Below, piece by piece: positions 45,005 to 52,984 of a stretch of 64,000 bases of DNA. Numbering within the stretch: position 1 is the stretch's first letter; every line of letters begins with the position of its first letter. The notes under the pieces are model-generated. The model did not search any database, was not told the DNA's origin, and was given only the letters and a program-made list of their open reading frames with translations. The stretch is from positions 73,413 through 137,412 of the forward strand of contig NZ_SDEA01000003.1 of the NCBI RefSeq assembly GCF_004522155.1, given 5' to 3'. Position numbers and translations under genes: made by a program. This DNA comes from Paracoccus luteus (GTDB lineage Bacteria > Pseudomonadota > Alphaproteobacteria > Rhodobacterales > Rhodobacteraceae).

Positions 45005-45340
45005 TGCGCCGCCCTTCACCGGGCTTGTCCGGCAAACCGCTGCTCCTGCTGTCGTGAGCTACGGGCAGGCACGCCCGATGCGATGATCTGCAAGACGCTG
45101 TTGCACCCTGCAGACCAAGGGGCGTTTCGACCCCCAAGACGGGTGGCTGGATATGCGGCTGGCGGCGTTTCCGCCTTGTCGTGCTGTATTCGGGCCGAAC
45201 CTCGGCCCACACGAGGCAGGCTGCTTCGGGGTGATCGGCTGGCGCAGGGCGCGTGAAGGGCAGAAAGCCGGCATCCGGATCAGGCCCCGCATGTGCGACG
45301 GCATTCGGCTGGCGAGGTCAGACGCATCACCCTCGGGGTT
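45005..45340. other. Gap between convergent rpiR and marR genes, no gene seen
   Basis: 336 bases. Several short open frames overlap but none shows a domain or good start. No strong terminator, tRNA or insertion-sequence end was recognised; some inverted stretches (for example GGGGCG at about 45119 and CCCCC nearby) are weak. Confidence 0.4.
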
Positions 45341-45907
45341 TCATCCCCGGGCTTCGCGATCCCCGGCGGCGTCCTTGTCCGTTTCAAGAAAGCCCGAATG
45401 TCCCTGCCGCAGCCCCGGGGCCGGGGGTCCGGGCTCTTTCTCCATGGCATCGGCGAATTTGCGCATGAGGCGCAGCAATTCGCCGACGTCATGCGCCTCC
45501 CAATCCGCGAAGATGGCACGGACGATCCTTTCGCGCGCGGTATCGATCCTGCCGGTCATTGCCTTGCCCGATGGCGTGACCACGGCTTCGTTCACGCGGC
45601 GGTCGGTGGCGCTCTGCCTGCGCTCCACCAGGCCAAGGCTCTCCAGCCTGCCGATCTGGCGGCTGACCGTGGTGTAGTCGCGGCCCACGCCTGCCGCCAG
45701 TTCCACCGTGCCGATCGGCCCCAGTCGCTCGACAGCCACAAGCAGCGGAAAAAGGGCGCCGTCCAACGAGATGCCGGCCTCGCGCACCAGCGCCTCGTCA
45801 CGCTGTGGCCGGTTCATCAGGCCGACGATGTCGATCAGGGCGCGGTGGATCTCGCGAACCTGCTGCCTGGATATGTGTGCATCATGCACGTTTTTTGTTG
45901 ACGTCAT
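45341..45907 (-). CDS. MarR family transcriptional regulator
   Basis: 188 aa from MTSTKNVHDAHISRQQ; an ATG four codons earlier (45919) is also available. Winged helix: IGTVELAAGVGRDYTTVSRQ (about 66-85), IGRLESLGLVERR, and the wing ATDRRVNEAVVTPSGKAM. The last about 35 residues (after EKEPGPPAPG) form an unusual Gly/Arg/Asp-rich tail absent from typical MarR proteins. It is divergent from the monooxygenase operon; one palindrome lies in the shared promoter region and another inside its own first codons, so autoregulation and repression of the operon are expected. Confidence 0.93.
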   Translation of the reverse strand: MTSTKNVHDAHISRQQVREIHRALIDIVGLMNRPQRDEALVREAGISLDGALFPLLVAVERLGPIGTVELAAGVGRDYTTVSRQIGRLESLGLVERRQSATDRRVNEAVVTPSGKAMTGRIDTARERIVRAIFADWEAHDVGELLRLMRKFADAMEKEPGPPAPGLRQGHSGFLETDKDAAGDREARG

Positions 45908-45940
45908 GCCGGCCTCCATTTATGTGCATCATACACATAA
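45877..45940. promoter_or_regulatory. Two MarR operator palindromes
   Basis: Site 1, 45877-45889: GTGCATCATGCAC, a perfect 13-base palindrome inside the marR 5' end. Site 2, 45920-45940: arms TTATGTG and CACATAA around a CATCATA centre, palindromic but for two pairs. The shared core is GTGCATCAT(G/A)CAC. Centres are 47 bases apart. Site 2 covers the -10 of the operon promoter. Confidence 0.75.
45898..45926 (+). promoter_or_regulatory. Promoter of the monooxygenase operon
   Basis: TTGACG (45898-45903), 17 bases, TATGTG (45921-45926). The -10 element lies within operator site 2, which fits repression by steric block. Confidence 0.6.
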
Positions 45941-45950
45941 GGAGATGACC

Positions 45951-47471
45951 ATGACAACCGATTGTGCCGCAGATGTGCTCATCTGCGGGGCGGGAGCGGC
46001 TGGCCTGACGCTGGCGATCGAGCTTGCGCGGCGCGGCGTGTCCTTCCGGCTGATCGAAAGGATGGAGAAACCGTTCCACGGCTCGCGCGGGAAGGGCATA
46101 CAGCCGAGGACGCAGGAAATCTTCGAAGACCTGGGCATCCTCGACAGGCTGGTCGCCTCCGGGGGCCCCTATCCGCCGATGCGCGTGTACGGGGCCGACG
46201 GCAGCCGTCTTGAAAAAGACCTGAGCGAGGGCGCCGAGCCTTCACCGGCCGAGCCTTATCATGTCGCGCTGATGGTGCCGCAGTTCCTGACCGAGAGGAT
46301 CATGCGGGAGCGGCTGGCCGAACTGGGCGGACACGTCGAGTTCGGCTGCGAACTGGTCGGATTCGAACAGGACGAAAAGGGCGTCATCGCGCGCCTTGCC
46401 TCGTCCGCGGGTCAGGAAACCATCCGCTGCCGCTATCTTGCCGGGGCGGACGGCGGGCGCAGCTTCGTCAGGGAAACGCTTGGCGTGGAGTTCCCGGGCA
46501 AGACACTGGGCGTGCGTGCGATCGTGGCGGATATCGCGCTGACCGGCCTTGGCCGCGACGTATGGCACCAGTTCAACGAGGGCGACTTCGAGCGCATGGT
46601 CGCCATCTGCCCGCTCGCCGGAACCGGGCTGTTCCAGCTTCAGTCGCCTGTCCCGGCCGAGGGCGAGGTCGATCTTTCGGCCCAGGGGATCGGTCGCCTG
46701 ATCGCCCACAGGACGGGATGCCGCGACGTGCAGGTGCAGTCGGTCGCCTGGGCATCGGCCTATGTGATGAACGCCCGGCTGGCCGGACGCTACAGGGTCG
46801 GCCGGGTGTTCCTTGTCGGCGATGCGGCGCACATCCACCCCCCCACCGGCGGGCAGGGCCTGAACACCAGCGTGCAGGATGCCTATAACCTCGGCTGGAA
46901 ATTGTCGGCCGTGCTCGGCGGAGCCGACAACGAGCTGCTCGACACCTACGAAGCCGAGCGCCGCCCGGTCGCCGAGGCGATGCTTGGCCTTTCGACCCGG
47001 CTGCTCGACGCGCAGATGCAGGGCAGGATGCAGCGGGGCCGCGAGGTGCGCCAGCTCGACATCGGCTATCCGGACTCGCCGCTCTCGCGGCAGCTGGTCG
47101 AGCGGAACGGAAGCCTGCGCTCGGGCGCGCGCGCGCCGGATGCCCCGATCCTGGGCGCCGCCGGGCAGCCGTCGCGCCTGTTTCAGCTGTTCAAGGGGAC
47201 GCACTGGACATTGCTGATGGACGCGGCGGGCACCGAGCCGCCGCCGCGCCGTCCGGGGCTGCATGTGCACCGCATCGGGCCATGCGGCGATGTGATCGAT
47301 GCATGGGGTTGCGTCCGGGATGCCTTTGAACTTGCCCCCGGCGAATGCGTCCTGATCCGGCCGGACGGCTACATCGGCGCATTCGTGACCCTTGGCGGCG
47401 AGCGGACACGCAAGCTTGCGCGGTATCTCGGCCACGTGGGTGTCGGCCGGCCTGGGGAGGACCCGCAATGA
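45951..47471 (+). CDS. FAD-dependent aromatic-type monooxygenase
   Basis: 506 aa from MTTDCAADVLICGAGAAG; the ATG at 45951 is 6 bases from AAGGAG, better placed than the one at 45945. Class A flavoprotein hydroxylase: GxGxxG in ICGAGAAGLTLAIELARRG (about 10-28), GSRGKGIQPRTQEIFEDLGI, DG motif YLAGADGGRSFVRETLG (about 164-180), and GD motif VFLVGDAAHIHPPTGGQGLN (about 285-304). The C-terminal about 130 residues form a thioredoxin-like domain, as in phenol- and polyketide-type hydroxylases. With a quinone reductase and an exporter it probably modifies and clears an aromatic compound or antibiotic. Substrate unknown. Confidence 0.92.
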   Translation: MTTDCAADVLICGAGAAGLTLAIELARRGVSFRLIERMEKPFHGSRGKGIQPRTQEIFEDLGILDRLVASGGPYPPMRVYGADGSRLEKDLSEGAEPSPAEPYHVALMVPQFLTERIMRERLAELGGHVEFGCELVGFEQDEKGVIARLASSAGQETIRCRYLAGADGGRSFVRETLGVEFPGKTLGVRAIVADIALTGLGRDVWHQFNEGDFERMVAICPLAGTGLFQLQSPVPAEGEVDLSAQGIGRLIAHRTGCRDVQVQSVAWASAYVMNARLAGRYRVGRVFLVGDAAHIHPPTGGQGLNTSVQDAYNLGWKLSAVLGGADNELLDTYEAERRPVAEAMLGLSTRLLDAQMQGRMQRGREVRQLDIGYPDSPLSRQLVERNGSLRSGARAPDAPILGAAGQPSRLFQLFKGTHWTLLMDAAGTEPPPRRPGLHVHRIGPCGDVIDAWGCVRDAFELAPGECVLIRPDGYIGAFVTLGGERTRKLARYLGHVGVGRPGEDPQ

Positions 47472-48448
47472 GAGCCGCCGTCGTTTCCGCTGCGGGGCAG
47501 CCCCCGGTTCTGGCAGACTTCGCCGCCCCGCAACCCGCCGCCGGCGAGCAGCTTGTCCGCGTCCGCGCGGCCGCCGTCAGCCATGTCGTCAAGGCCCGGG
47601 CCTCGGGCGCGCATTACAGCGCGGACCGGCAGTTTCCCTTCGTCGCCGGCATCGACGGCGTGGGAACGCTCACCGACGGACGCCGGGTCTATTTCGCCCT
47701 GCCGCGCCTGCCCCACGGCAGCATGGCCGACCAGACCGTGGTGGATGCGGGGCTTTGCGTTCCGGTGCCGGAGGGGCTGGACGACGCCACCGCCGCCGCG
47801 ATCGCCAACCCCGGCATGTCGTCCTGGGTCGCGCTGACCGAGCGTGCGCGGCTGCAGCCGGGCGAGACGGTGCTCATCAACGGCGCCACCGGCACATCCG
47901 GGCGGCTTGCGGTCCGGATCGCAAGGCTGCTGGGCGCGGGCCGCGTCGTCGCGACCGGCCGCGACGCCGGCGCCCTGGATCAGGTGCGGGCGCTTGGCGC
48001 CGATGCGGCGGTTCCTCTCGGCGCGGATGCCAAGGGGCTTGAAGGCCGCTTCATGCGGGAATTCGCGCAAGGCGTGGATGTCGTGATCGACTATCTCTGG
48101 GGCCAAAGCGCCGAGAGCCTGTTGATCGCCGCAGCCAAGGCCGGCCGCGCCGAGATGCCGACGAGGTTCGTTCAGGTGGGCTCGGCCTCCGCGCAGGACA
48201 TCACCCTTCCCGCCGCCGTGCTGCGGGCCTCGGCGAGCGTGCTCATGGGAAGCGGCCTGGGCAGCGTGCCGGTTCCACGTCTGATCGAGATCACCGGGCA
48301 GGTGCTGCACGCAACCGCGTCCGGCGATCTGAAGATCGCGTTCACGCCGGTGGCGTTCGACGATTTCGACCAGGGATGGGCACAGGATGACAGCACCCGC
48401 CGCACCGTTTTCATCATCAAGACCGCGGAGGCCGGGAATGACCGCTGA
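47468..48448 (+). CDS. Quinone oxidoreductase-like medium-chain dehydrogenase
   Basis: 326 aa. Zinc-free MDR family: GIDGVGTLTDGRRVYFALPR (about 60-79), AAIANPGMSSWVALTERARL, and the NADPH motif VLINGATGTSGRLAVRIARL (about 135-154), followed by VVATGRDAGALDQVRALGAD. Expected to reduce quinones or enones with NADPH, possibly the product of the monooxygenase upstream, whose stop it overlaps (ATGA). Confidence 0.9.
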   Translation: MRAAVVSAAGQPPVLADFAAPQPAAGEQLVRVRAAAVSHVVKARASGAHYSADRQFPFVAGIDGVGTLTDGRRVYFALPRLPHGSMADQTVVDAGLCVPVPEGLDDATAAAIANPGMSSWVALTERARLQPGETVLINGATGTSGRLAVRIARLLGAGRVVATGRDAGALDQVRALGADAAVPLGADAKGLEGRFMREFAQGVDVVIDYLWGQSAESLLIAAAKAGRAEMPTRFVQVGSASAQDITLPAAVLRASASVLMGSGLGSVPVPRLIEITGQVLHATASGDLKIAFTPVAFDDFDQGWAQDDSTRRTVFIIKTAEAGNDR

Positions 48449-49649
48449 TCCGGTGCCGCTGGACATGGAGGGCGTCGGGGAAACGCTCGACTGGCGGTCG
48501 CTGCTGCCTGTCTTCGTGGTCGTCAGCATCTACGCCGCCGGGATGGCCGCCGTCCTGCCCGTGCTGCCCTTCCATGTCCGGGAAGCAGGCGGGTCGCCCC
48601 TGGCGCTTGGCGTCGTCATCGCGACCGAAGCCTTCTGCCAGTTCGCGTCCGCGCCGTTCCTCGGGCAACTCTCCGACCGGTTCGGCCGCAAGCGGATCCT
48701 GCTGGCCAGCCAGCTGATCGGCGCGATCAGCCTTGTTTTGCTGGCAAGCGCCGGCAGCGTCGCCTTTATCGTGCTGGCCCGTGCCATCTTTGGCCTGACC
48801 GCGGGGAATCTGTCGGCGGCGATGGCATATGTCGCGGATCGTTCAAGCGCCGCGAGCCGGCGGCAGGCGATCGGCATCCTGACCGGCAGCGTCGGTCTTG
48901 GCGGAATCGTCGGCGCGGGGATCTCGGGCCTTCTGTCCGATACCTCGCTGACCACGCCCATCTACACCGCGCTTGCATTGACGCTGGTCGCGGCCGCAGT
49001 GACCTTTCTCGTCATGGACGACCGCCGGACGGCGCGGCTTGCCGAAGCCGCAGTGGAAGGCGAGAAGGTTTCGCTTCGTGCGATCCTGGACTCGGCGGCG
49101 GTCCGGATCCTGATCGTGGTGATGCTGTGCCATTTCTTCGCCTACGGCCTCTATGTCTCGCAGATGCCGGTCTTTCTGGCAGAAACCTTTGTCTGGAACG
49201 GACACGCCTTTACCGCGAAGGAACTGAGCTATCTGATCATGGCCGACGGCGCGATCAACATCCTCGTGCAGCTTTTCCTGCTGGGCTGGCTGGGGGCGTT
49301 TATGACAGAACGAAACCTGATCCTTCTGATCTTCCTTCTCGCCTGCAGCGGTTTCGTGATCGCCGCCAATGCCGGCACGATCCCCGTTCTGGCGCTTGCG
49401 GTGCTTTGCATCAGCACCGGCGACGCCTTGGCGAAGCCGACCTATCTTGCGGCGCTGTCGGTTCATGTGTCCTCAGCGCGGCAGGGAATCGTCATCGGCG
49501 GCGCACAGTCCCTTGTTGCTGCCGCAGATGTCGTTTCCCCGGTTTTCGGCGGGTTGATCCTGAGCCACGCGCTTTACGATGCCTGGATCGGGGCGGCCGT
49601 GGCAATCGCACTTGCCGGCGCCGTCATCGCCCTTGCCCGGCTTTCCTGA
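48438..49649 (+). CDS. MFS efflux transporter, Tet/TCR-like
   Basis: 403 aa from MTADPVPLDMEGVGE, overlapping the previous gene by 11 bases. Twelve hydrophobic segments; motif A between helices 2 and 3 in APFLGQLSDRFGRKRILLAS (about 74-93), and motif C-like GSVGLGGIVGAGISGLLSD in helix 5. This is the drug:H+ antiporter pattern (TetA-like). The MarR-controlled context favours export of the compound handled by the monooxygenase. Confidence 0.9.
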   Translation: MTADPVPLDMEGVGETLDWRSLLPVFVVVSIYAAGMAAVLPVLPFHVREAGGSPLALGVVIATEAFCQFASAPFLGQLSDRFGRKRILLASQLIGAISLVLLASAGSVAFIVLARAIFGLTAGNLSAAMAYVADRSSAASRRQAIGILTGSVGLGGIVGAGISGLLSDTSLTTPIYTALALTLVAAAVTFLVMDDRRTARLAEAAVEGEKVSLRAILDSAAVRILIVVMLCHFFAYGLYVSQMPVFLAETFVWNGHAFTAKELSYLIMADGAINILVQLFLLGWLGAFMTERNLILLIFLLACSGFVIAANAGTIPVLALAVLCISTGDALAKPTYLAALSVHVSSARQGIVIGGAQSLVAAADVVSPVFGGLILSHALYDAWIGAAVAIALAGAVIALARLS

Positions 49650-49758
49650 TGAACACGCGCGCTTTGGCGCCGACCTCCAGCTCCATCAGCCGAAAGCCTC
49701 TTGTCCCGCGATCCCGCAGGTCGGCCCTGCACGGCTTCATCGCGACAGCGCAGCAAGC

Positions 49759-50403
49759 CTATCGGCGAAGTTCCTTCACCCGTTCGACGGCGGCGCGGGC
49801 GCGGTCGCGGATGCCGGCCCAGTCCCCCTCGGCCATCTGCCGGGCGGTGGCGATCCATGTGCCCCCCACGGCGACGATTTCGGGCAGCGCCAGCCAGTCA
49901 CCAACCGTTTCCATCTTCACTCCGCCCGTGGGGATGAAGCTCAGGCCCAGGTGCGCGAATGGCGCCGCGATGTTCTGCAGCATGGACGGGCCGCCCGCCG
50001 CGGTGGCGGGAAAGAACTTCATCAGCCGGCAGCCCCGGGCAGTCGCAAGGGTGATGTCCGAGGGCGTCATCACGCCGGGGATGAAGGGCAGGCCCGTCTG
50101 TGCGGCGGCGTCCACCACCGCCGGATCGTAGCCGGGGGCGAGGCCGTAGGCGGCGCCGGCCCCGACCGCCTGGCGCACCTGCGCGGGCGACAGAAGCGTG
50201 CCGGCGCCGATCAGCAGCTCGGGCCGGGCGTCGCGCAGGCGCGCCAGCACATCGGCGGCGGCGTGGGTGCGGAAGGTGATCTCGGCGGTGGGCAGGCCCG
50301 CTTCCAGCAGGGCGTCGGCCAGCGGCAGGGCGTGGTCCACGCTGTCGATGGCGATGACGGGAACGACACCGATTTCGGCGATGCGCTCAAGGGGGTCGGT
50401 CAT
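49759..50403 (-). CDS. eda: 2-keto-3-deoxy-6-phosphogluconate aldolase
   Basis: 214 aa. Class I aldolase splitting KDPG to pyruvate and glyceraldehyde 3-phosphate. Glu in LPTAEITFRTHAA (about 41), LIGAGTLLSPAQVRQAVGAG, Schiff-base Lys in GCRLMKFFPATAAGG (about 129), and the phosphate loop FIPTGGVKMETVGDWLAL (about 156). It follows the kinase gene at 60 bases, giving the last two steps of 2-keto-3-deoxygluconate breakdown. Confidence 0.95.
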   Translation of the reverse strand: MTDPLERIAEIGVVPVIAIDSVDHALPLADALLEAGLPTAEITFRTHAAADVLARLRDARPELLIGAGTLLSPAQVRQAVGAGAAYGLAPGYDPAVVDAAAQTGLPFIPGVMTPSDITLATARGCRLMKFFPATAAGGPSMLQNIAAPFAHLGLSFIPTGGVKMETVGDWLALPEIVAVGGTWIATARQMAEGDWAGIRDRARAAVERVKELRR

Positions 50404-50463
50404 GCTGCGTCTCCGTAGCGGTGTCGGACGGGGGCAAGCCGCCCGTGCGTTGGGTTCCTGCGG

Positions 50464-51384
50464 TCAGTCCCGCGCGACGGCCTCGCGCACCAGCGCGCCG
50501 GGGTGGCGGATGACCGCGCGGCTGAGGTCATGCGCGGCGCGGATGGCATCGGCGATGCCGGCGCCCTGCAGCTGCGCGGCGAGATAGCCCGCGTTGAAGC
50601 TGTCGCCCGCCGCGGTGGTGTCCACGGGCAGCAGCTCGCGTTCCAGCCCGTCGATCAGCCCCTTGCCCTCGGACCCGCCATGGTGGATCGGATCGCCCCC
50701 CGCCTTGACGACAACCTGCCGGGCGCCCCACCCAAGATAGCGCGCCACCGTCGCCTGCGGGTCGGCGTCGCCGAAATGGTCGCGCTCGTCGTCAAAGCTG
50801 GGCATGACGAGGTCGGCGATGCCTGCCGCGGCCTCGATCCGGTCCCGCATGGTCGCCGCATCGGGCCAGAGCCGGGGCCGCAGGTTCGGGTCGAAGACCA
50901 CCTGCGTGCCCGCCGCCCGCGCGGCCTTGAGCGTCTCGAGCAGCCGGACGCGGCCGGGCTCGGGCAGGATGGCAAGGGTGATGCCCGAGAAATAGGCGAT
51001 CCGCACGCCGTCCAGCGCGGCGGACAAGGCCTGCGGATCGTCGGCCAGACCCCTGGCCGCCGAGGTCTCGCGCCAGTAGTTGAAGCTGCGCTCGCCGTTC
51101 TTCAGCGCGATGGCGTAAAGCGCGATCTCGCGGGCGGGGTCGCGGGACACATGGGTCGTCTCGATCCCCTCGGCGGCAAGGAAATCCAGCATCTTCTGCG
51201 AGAACTCGCCCTGCCCTACCCGGCTGCAATAGGCGATGCGCCAGTCGGGGGGCAGCAGGCGGCGCAGGTACCAGGCGGTGTTCAGCGTGTCGCCGGCGAT
51301 CCCGAGCCGCCAGAGGCCGGACTGCCCCGCCTCCGACAGTTCAACCATGGCCTCGCCAATGGAAAGGATAAGCTTGCTGTTCAT
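50464..51384 (-). CDS. kdgK: 2-keto-3-deoxygluconate kinase
   Basis: 306 aa, PfkB family. IGEAMVELSEAGQSGLWRLG at the N-terminus, GIAGDTLNTAWYLRRLL (substrate block), VVFDPNLRPRLWPDA, and the anion-hole/catalytic LPVDTTAAGDSFNAGYLAA (about 253-271). The gatekeeping N-terminus and pairing with eda favour 2-keto-3-deoxygluconate as the substrate. Its ATG overlaps the stop of a broken upstream frame (ATGA). Confidence 0.92.
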   Translation of the reverse strand: MNSKLILSIGEAMVELSEAGQSGLWRLGIAGDTLNTAWYLRRLLPPDWRIAYCSRVGQGEFSQKMLDFLAAEGIETTHVSRDPAREIALYAIALKNGERSFNYWRETSAARGLADDPQALSAALDGVRIAYFSGITLAILPEPGRVRLLETLKAARAAGTQVVFDPNLRPRLWPDAATMRDRIEAAAGIADLVMPSFDDERDHFGDADPQATVARYLGWGARQVVVKAGGDPIHHGGSEGKGLIDGLERELLPVDTTAAGDSFNAGYLAAQLQGAGIADAIRAAHDLSRAVIRHPGALVREAVARD

Positions 51385-51480
51385 GCGGTCGGTTCGGTCT
51401 TCGTCACAGGGCGCAGGCCTTCGCTTCGGATGCGGGCGAGGATCGCCCGCATTGCTTCGGTGCAGGCAGAATTGCCCATA
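51381..51480 (-). pseudogene. Truncated 3' end of an unknown gene coupled to kdgK
   Basis: An open frame ending in ACTEAMRAILARIRSEGLRP and a short VTKTEPTA tail, stop overlapping the kdgK start as ATGA. It has the codon use and amphipathic helix character of a true protein C-terminus, and the coupled overlap suggests an old upstream partner of kdgK. The frame cannot be followed to a credible start; the upstream part is a different gene fragment. Family not recognised. Confidence 0.4.
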
Positions 51481-51531
51481 ACGTCTGCAGGCGCCAGCCC
51501 CGGACGTGCCGGCGCGGTTCGGGTCAGACCC

Positions 51532-51693
51532 TCATCGCCGCCGCCTGCCCGGCGGGTGTTGTTGTGCGGCCAGGCGGTCGGGATTGCGGACGAATGCCCG
51601 GACGCGCCAGTGCCGTTCCATAAGCGCCCGAGCGGTTGCGCCGCCCTGCCGTCCGGTCGCGCCGGAGACAAGGATGGTCTTGTCGGACGTCGT
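51532..51693 (-). pseudogene. Fragment of an NmrA-like NAD(P)-binding protein
   Basis: The reading frame gives [20 protein letters not shown], then [20 protein letters not shown], and then turns into a non-family tail with a stop at 51532. This is the N-terminal Rossmann motif (GATGRQGG) and second strand of NmrA-type atypical SDRs, which run to about 290 aa. No ATG, GTG or TTG start is in frame and the C-terminal 250 residues are missing, so the gene is dead. It abuts the end of the ridA-like gene, its likely former operon partner. Confidence 0.72.
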
Positions 51694-51723
51694 GAGAATC
51701 CGGTCCCCGAGGGACAGGCGGTG

Positions 51724-52116
51724 TCAGGAAGGGATTCGGGCGATCACCTTGATCTCGAAGTCGAACCCGGCAAGCCACGTCACGCCGAGGGCCGTCCAGT
51801 TCGGGTAAGGCGCAGCGGGAAAGACGTCGGCCTTCACCCTCATCACGGCCGGGAACTGCGCCTCGGGATCGGTATGAAAGGTGGTGAGGTCGATGATGTC
51901 CTCGACCCCGCAGCCGGCAGCTGCAAGCGTGGCCCGCAGGTTATCGAAGGCCAGCCGGACCTGCGCCTCGAAGTCGGGTTCAGGGCTGCCGTCCGCGCGG
52001 CTGCCCACCTGCCCCGACACGAAAAGCAGGTCGCCGGACCTGAGAGCGGCAGAATAGCCGTGCAGCTCGTAAAGCGCATGGCGGTTCGGCGGGAAGACCG
52101 GGGTGATCTGGTTCAT
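51724..52116 (-). CDS. RidA family protein, second copy in the window
   Basis: 130 aa. RidA/YjgF fold: YELHGYSAALRSGDLLFVSG (about 16-35), QVGSRADGSPEPDFEAQVRL, AFDNLRATLAAAGCGVEDII, and PYPNWTALGVTWLAGFDFEI (about 103-122), in place of the catalytic RxxVEV block; the Arg that binds the imine carboxylate is not evident, so it is probably of the non-deaminating RidA subgroup. Divergent from tetR, with three palindromes between them. Confidence 0.88.
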   Translation of the reverse strand: MNQITPVFPPNRHALYELHGYSAALRSGDLLFVSGQVGSRADGSPEPDFEAQVRLAFDNLRATLAAAGCGVEDIIDLTTFHTDPEAQFPAVMRVKADVFPAAPYPNWTALGVTWLAGFDFEIKVIARIPS

Positions 52117-52187
52117 GGGAATCCCTTCTGTGCAAGGCGGTTTCGGCGTCGTGATGCCGCAGCTGTTCCAAAGTCCGCACGACTCGG

Positions 52188-52250
52188 ATACGCTGCGTAT
52201 GTGAAAGGACAGTCATACGAAGCGTATGTCAATACCATGCGAACTGTATG
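52188..52250. promoter_or_regulatory. Three tandem TetR-type operator palindromes
   Basis: 52188-52200: ATACG-CTG-CGTAT, perfect. 52214-52228: CATACG-AAG-CGTATG, perfect. 52236-52250: CATGCG-AAC-TGTATG, degenerate. All share 3-base centres and the CATACG half-site and lie in the 148-base divergent region between ridA-like and tetR genes. Confidence 0.75.
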
Positions 52251-52264
52251 CGAGCGGAGTTTCG

Positions 52265-52861
52265 ATGGCACGAAGAAGCCGGGCGGACATGATCGACGAG
52301 ACGCGGGGCAAGCTGATTGCTGCCGCGCGCAAGGCCTTTGCCGACAAGGGCTTTGCCGATGCCGCGATGGACGAGCTGACGGCCGAAGCCGGACTGACGC
52401 GCGGGGCGCTTTATCATCACTTCGGTGACAAGAAGGGCCTGCTGGCGGCGGTGGTGGCGCTTGTCGATTCAGAGATGGCAGAGCGTGCTCACCAGATCGT
52501 GCAGCAATCGGGCACGGACGATCCCTGGGAACAGCTGATCGCGGAGGGAGTGGCATATACCGAACTTGCGCTCGACCCGGAAATCCAGCGCATCGTGCTG
52601 CGCGACGGTCCCGCCTACCTGGGGGATCCGTCCCTGTGGCCCAGCCAGAACTCGTGCCTGCAGACGACCCAGGCAAAGCTGGCCGGGCTGATCGAGGCGG
52701 GTGTCGTCAAGAACGTGGACCCCGAGGCCGCCGCGCGTCTCATCAACGGCGCGGCCCTGAACGCCGCGCTTTGGGTGGCGTCCAGCGGCCAGCCCAAGGA
52801 CGTCCTGCCCAAGGCACAACAGGCCTTCCGCGAAATGATGAGCGGACTGTTGAAACCCTAG
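52265..52861 (+). CDS. TetR family transcriptional regulator
   Basis: 198 aa from MARRSRADMIDETRGKLI, with CGGAG before the ATG. HTH: AARKAFADKGFADAAMDELT (about 20-39), AEAGLTRGALYHHFGDKKGL (about 40-59). Ligand domain about 65-198 with QRIVLRDGPAYLGDPSLWPS, a motif of the TetR C-terminal domain type found near monooxygenase and reductase genes. It should control itself and the divergent ridA-like gene, and the NmrA-like gene when that was intact. Confidence 0.94.
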   Translation: MARRSRADMIDETRGKLIAAARKAFADKGFADAAMDELTAEAGLTRGALYHHFGDKKGLLAAVVALVDSEMAERAHQIVQQSGTDDPWEQLIAEGVAYTELALDPEIQRIVLRDGPAYLGDPSLWPSQNSCLQTTQAKLAGLIEAGVVKNVDPEAAARLINGAALNAALWVASSGQPKDVLPKAQQAFREMMSGLLKP

Positions 52862-52984
52862 GCGGAAGGCTGTCGGGGACGGACGGGCGCCTCCGGCTGC
52901 GGCTGCGCTTGGTCCGGGCGGTGGCCCGTGGATCATCAATGACGAACCGGCGCAGTGCATCCGTGTCGTATCCCGCGCCGGCAT

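Noticed and set aside
45005..45340. Insertion-sequence remnant between rpiR and marR
   Set aside because: I looked for terminal inverted repeats and transposase-like frames and found none.
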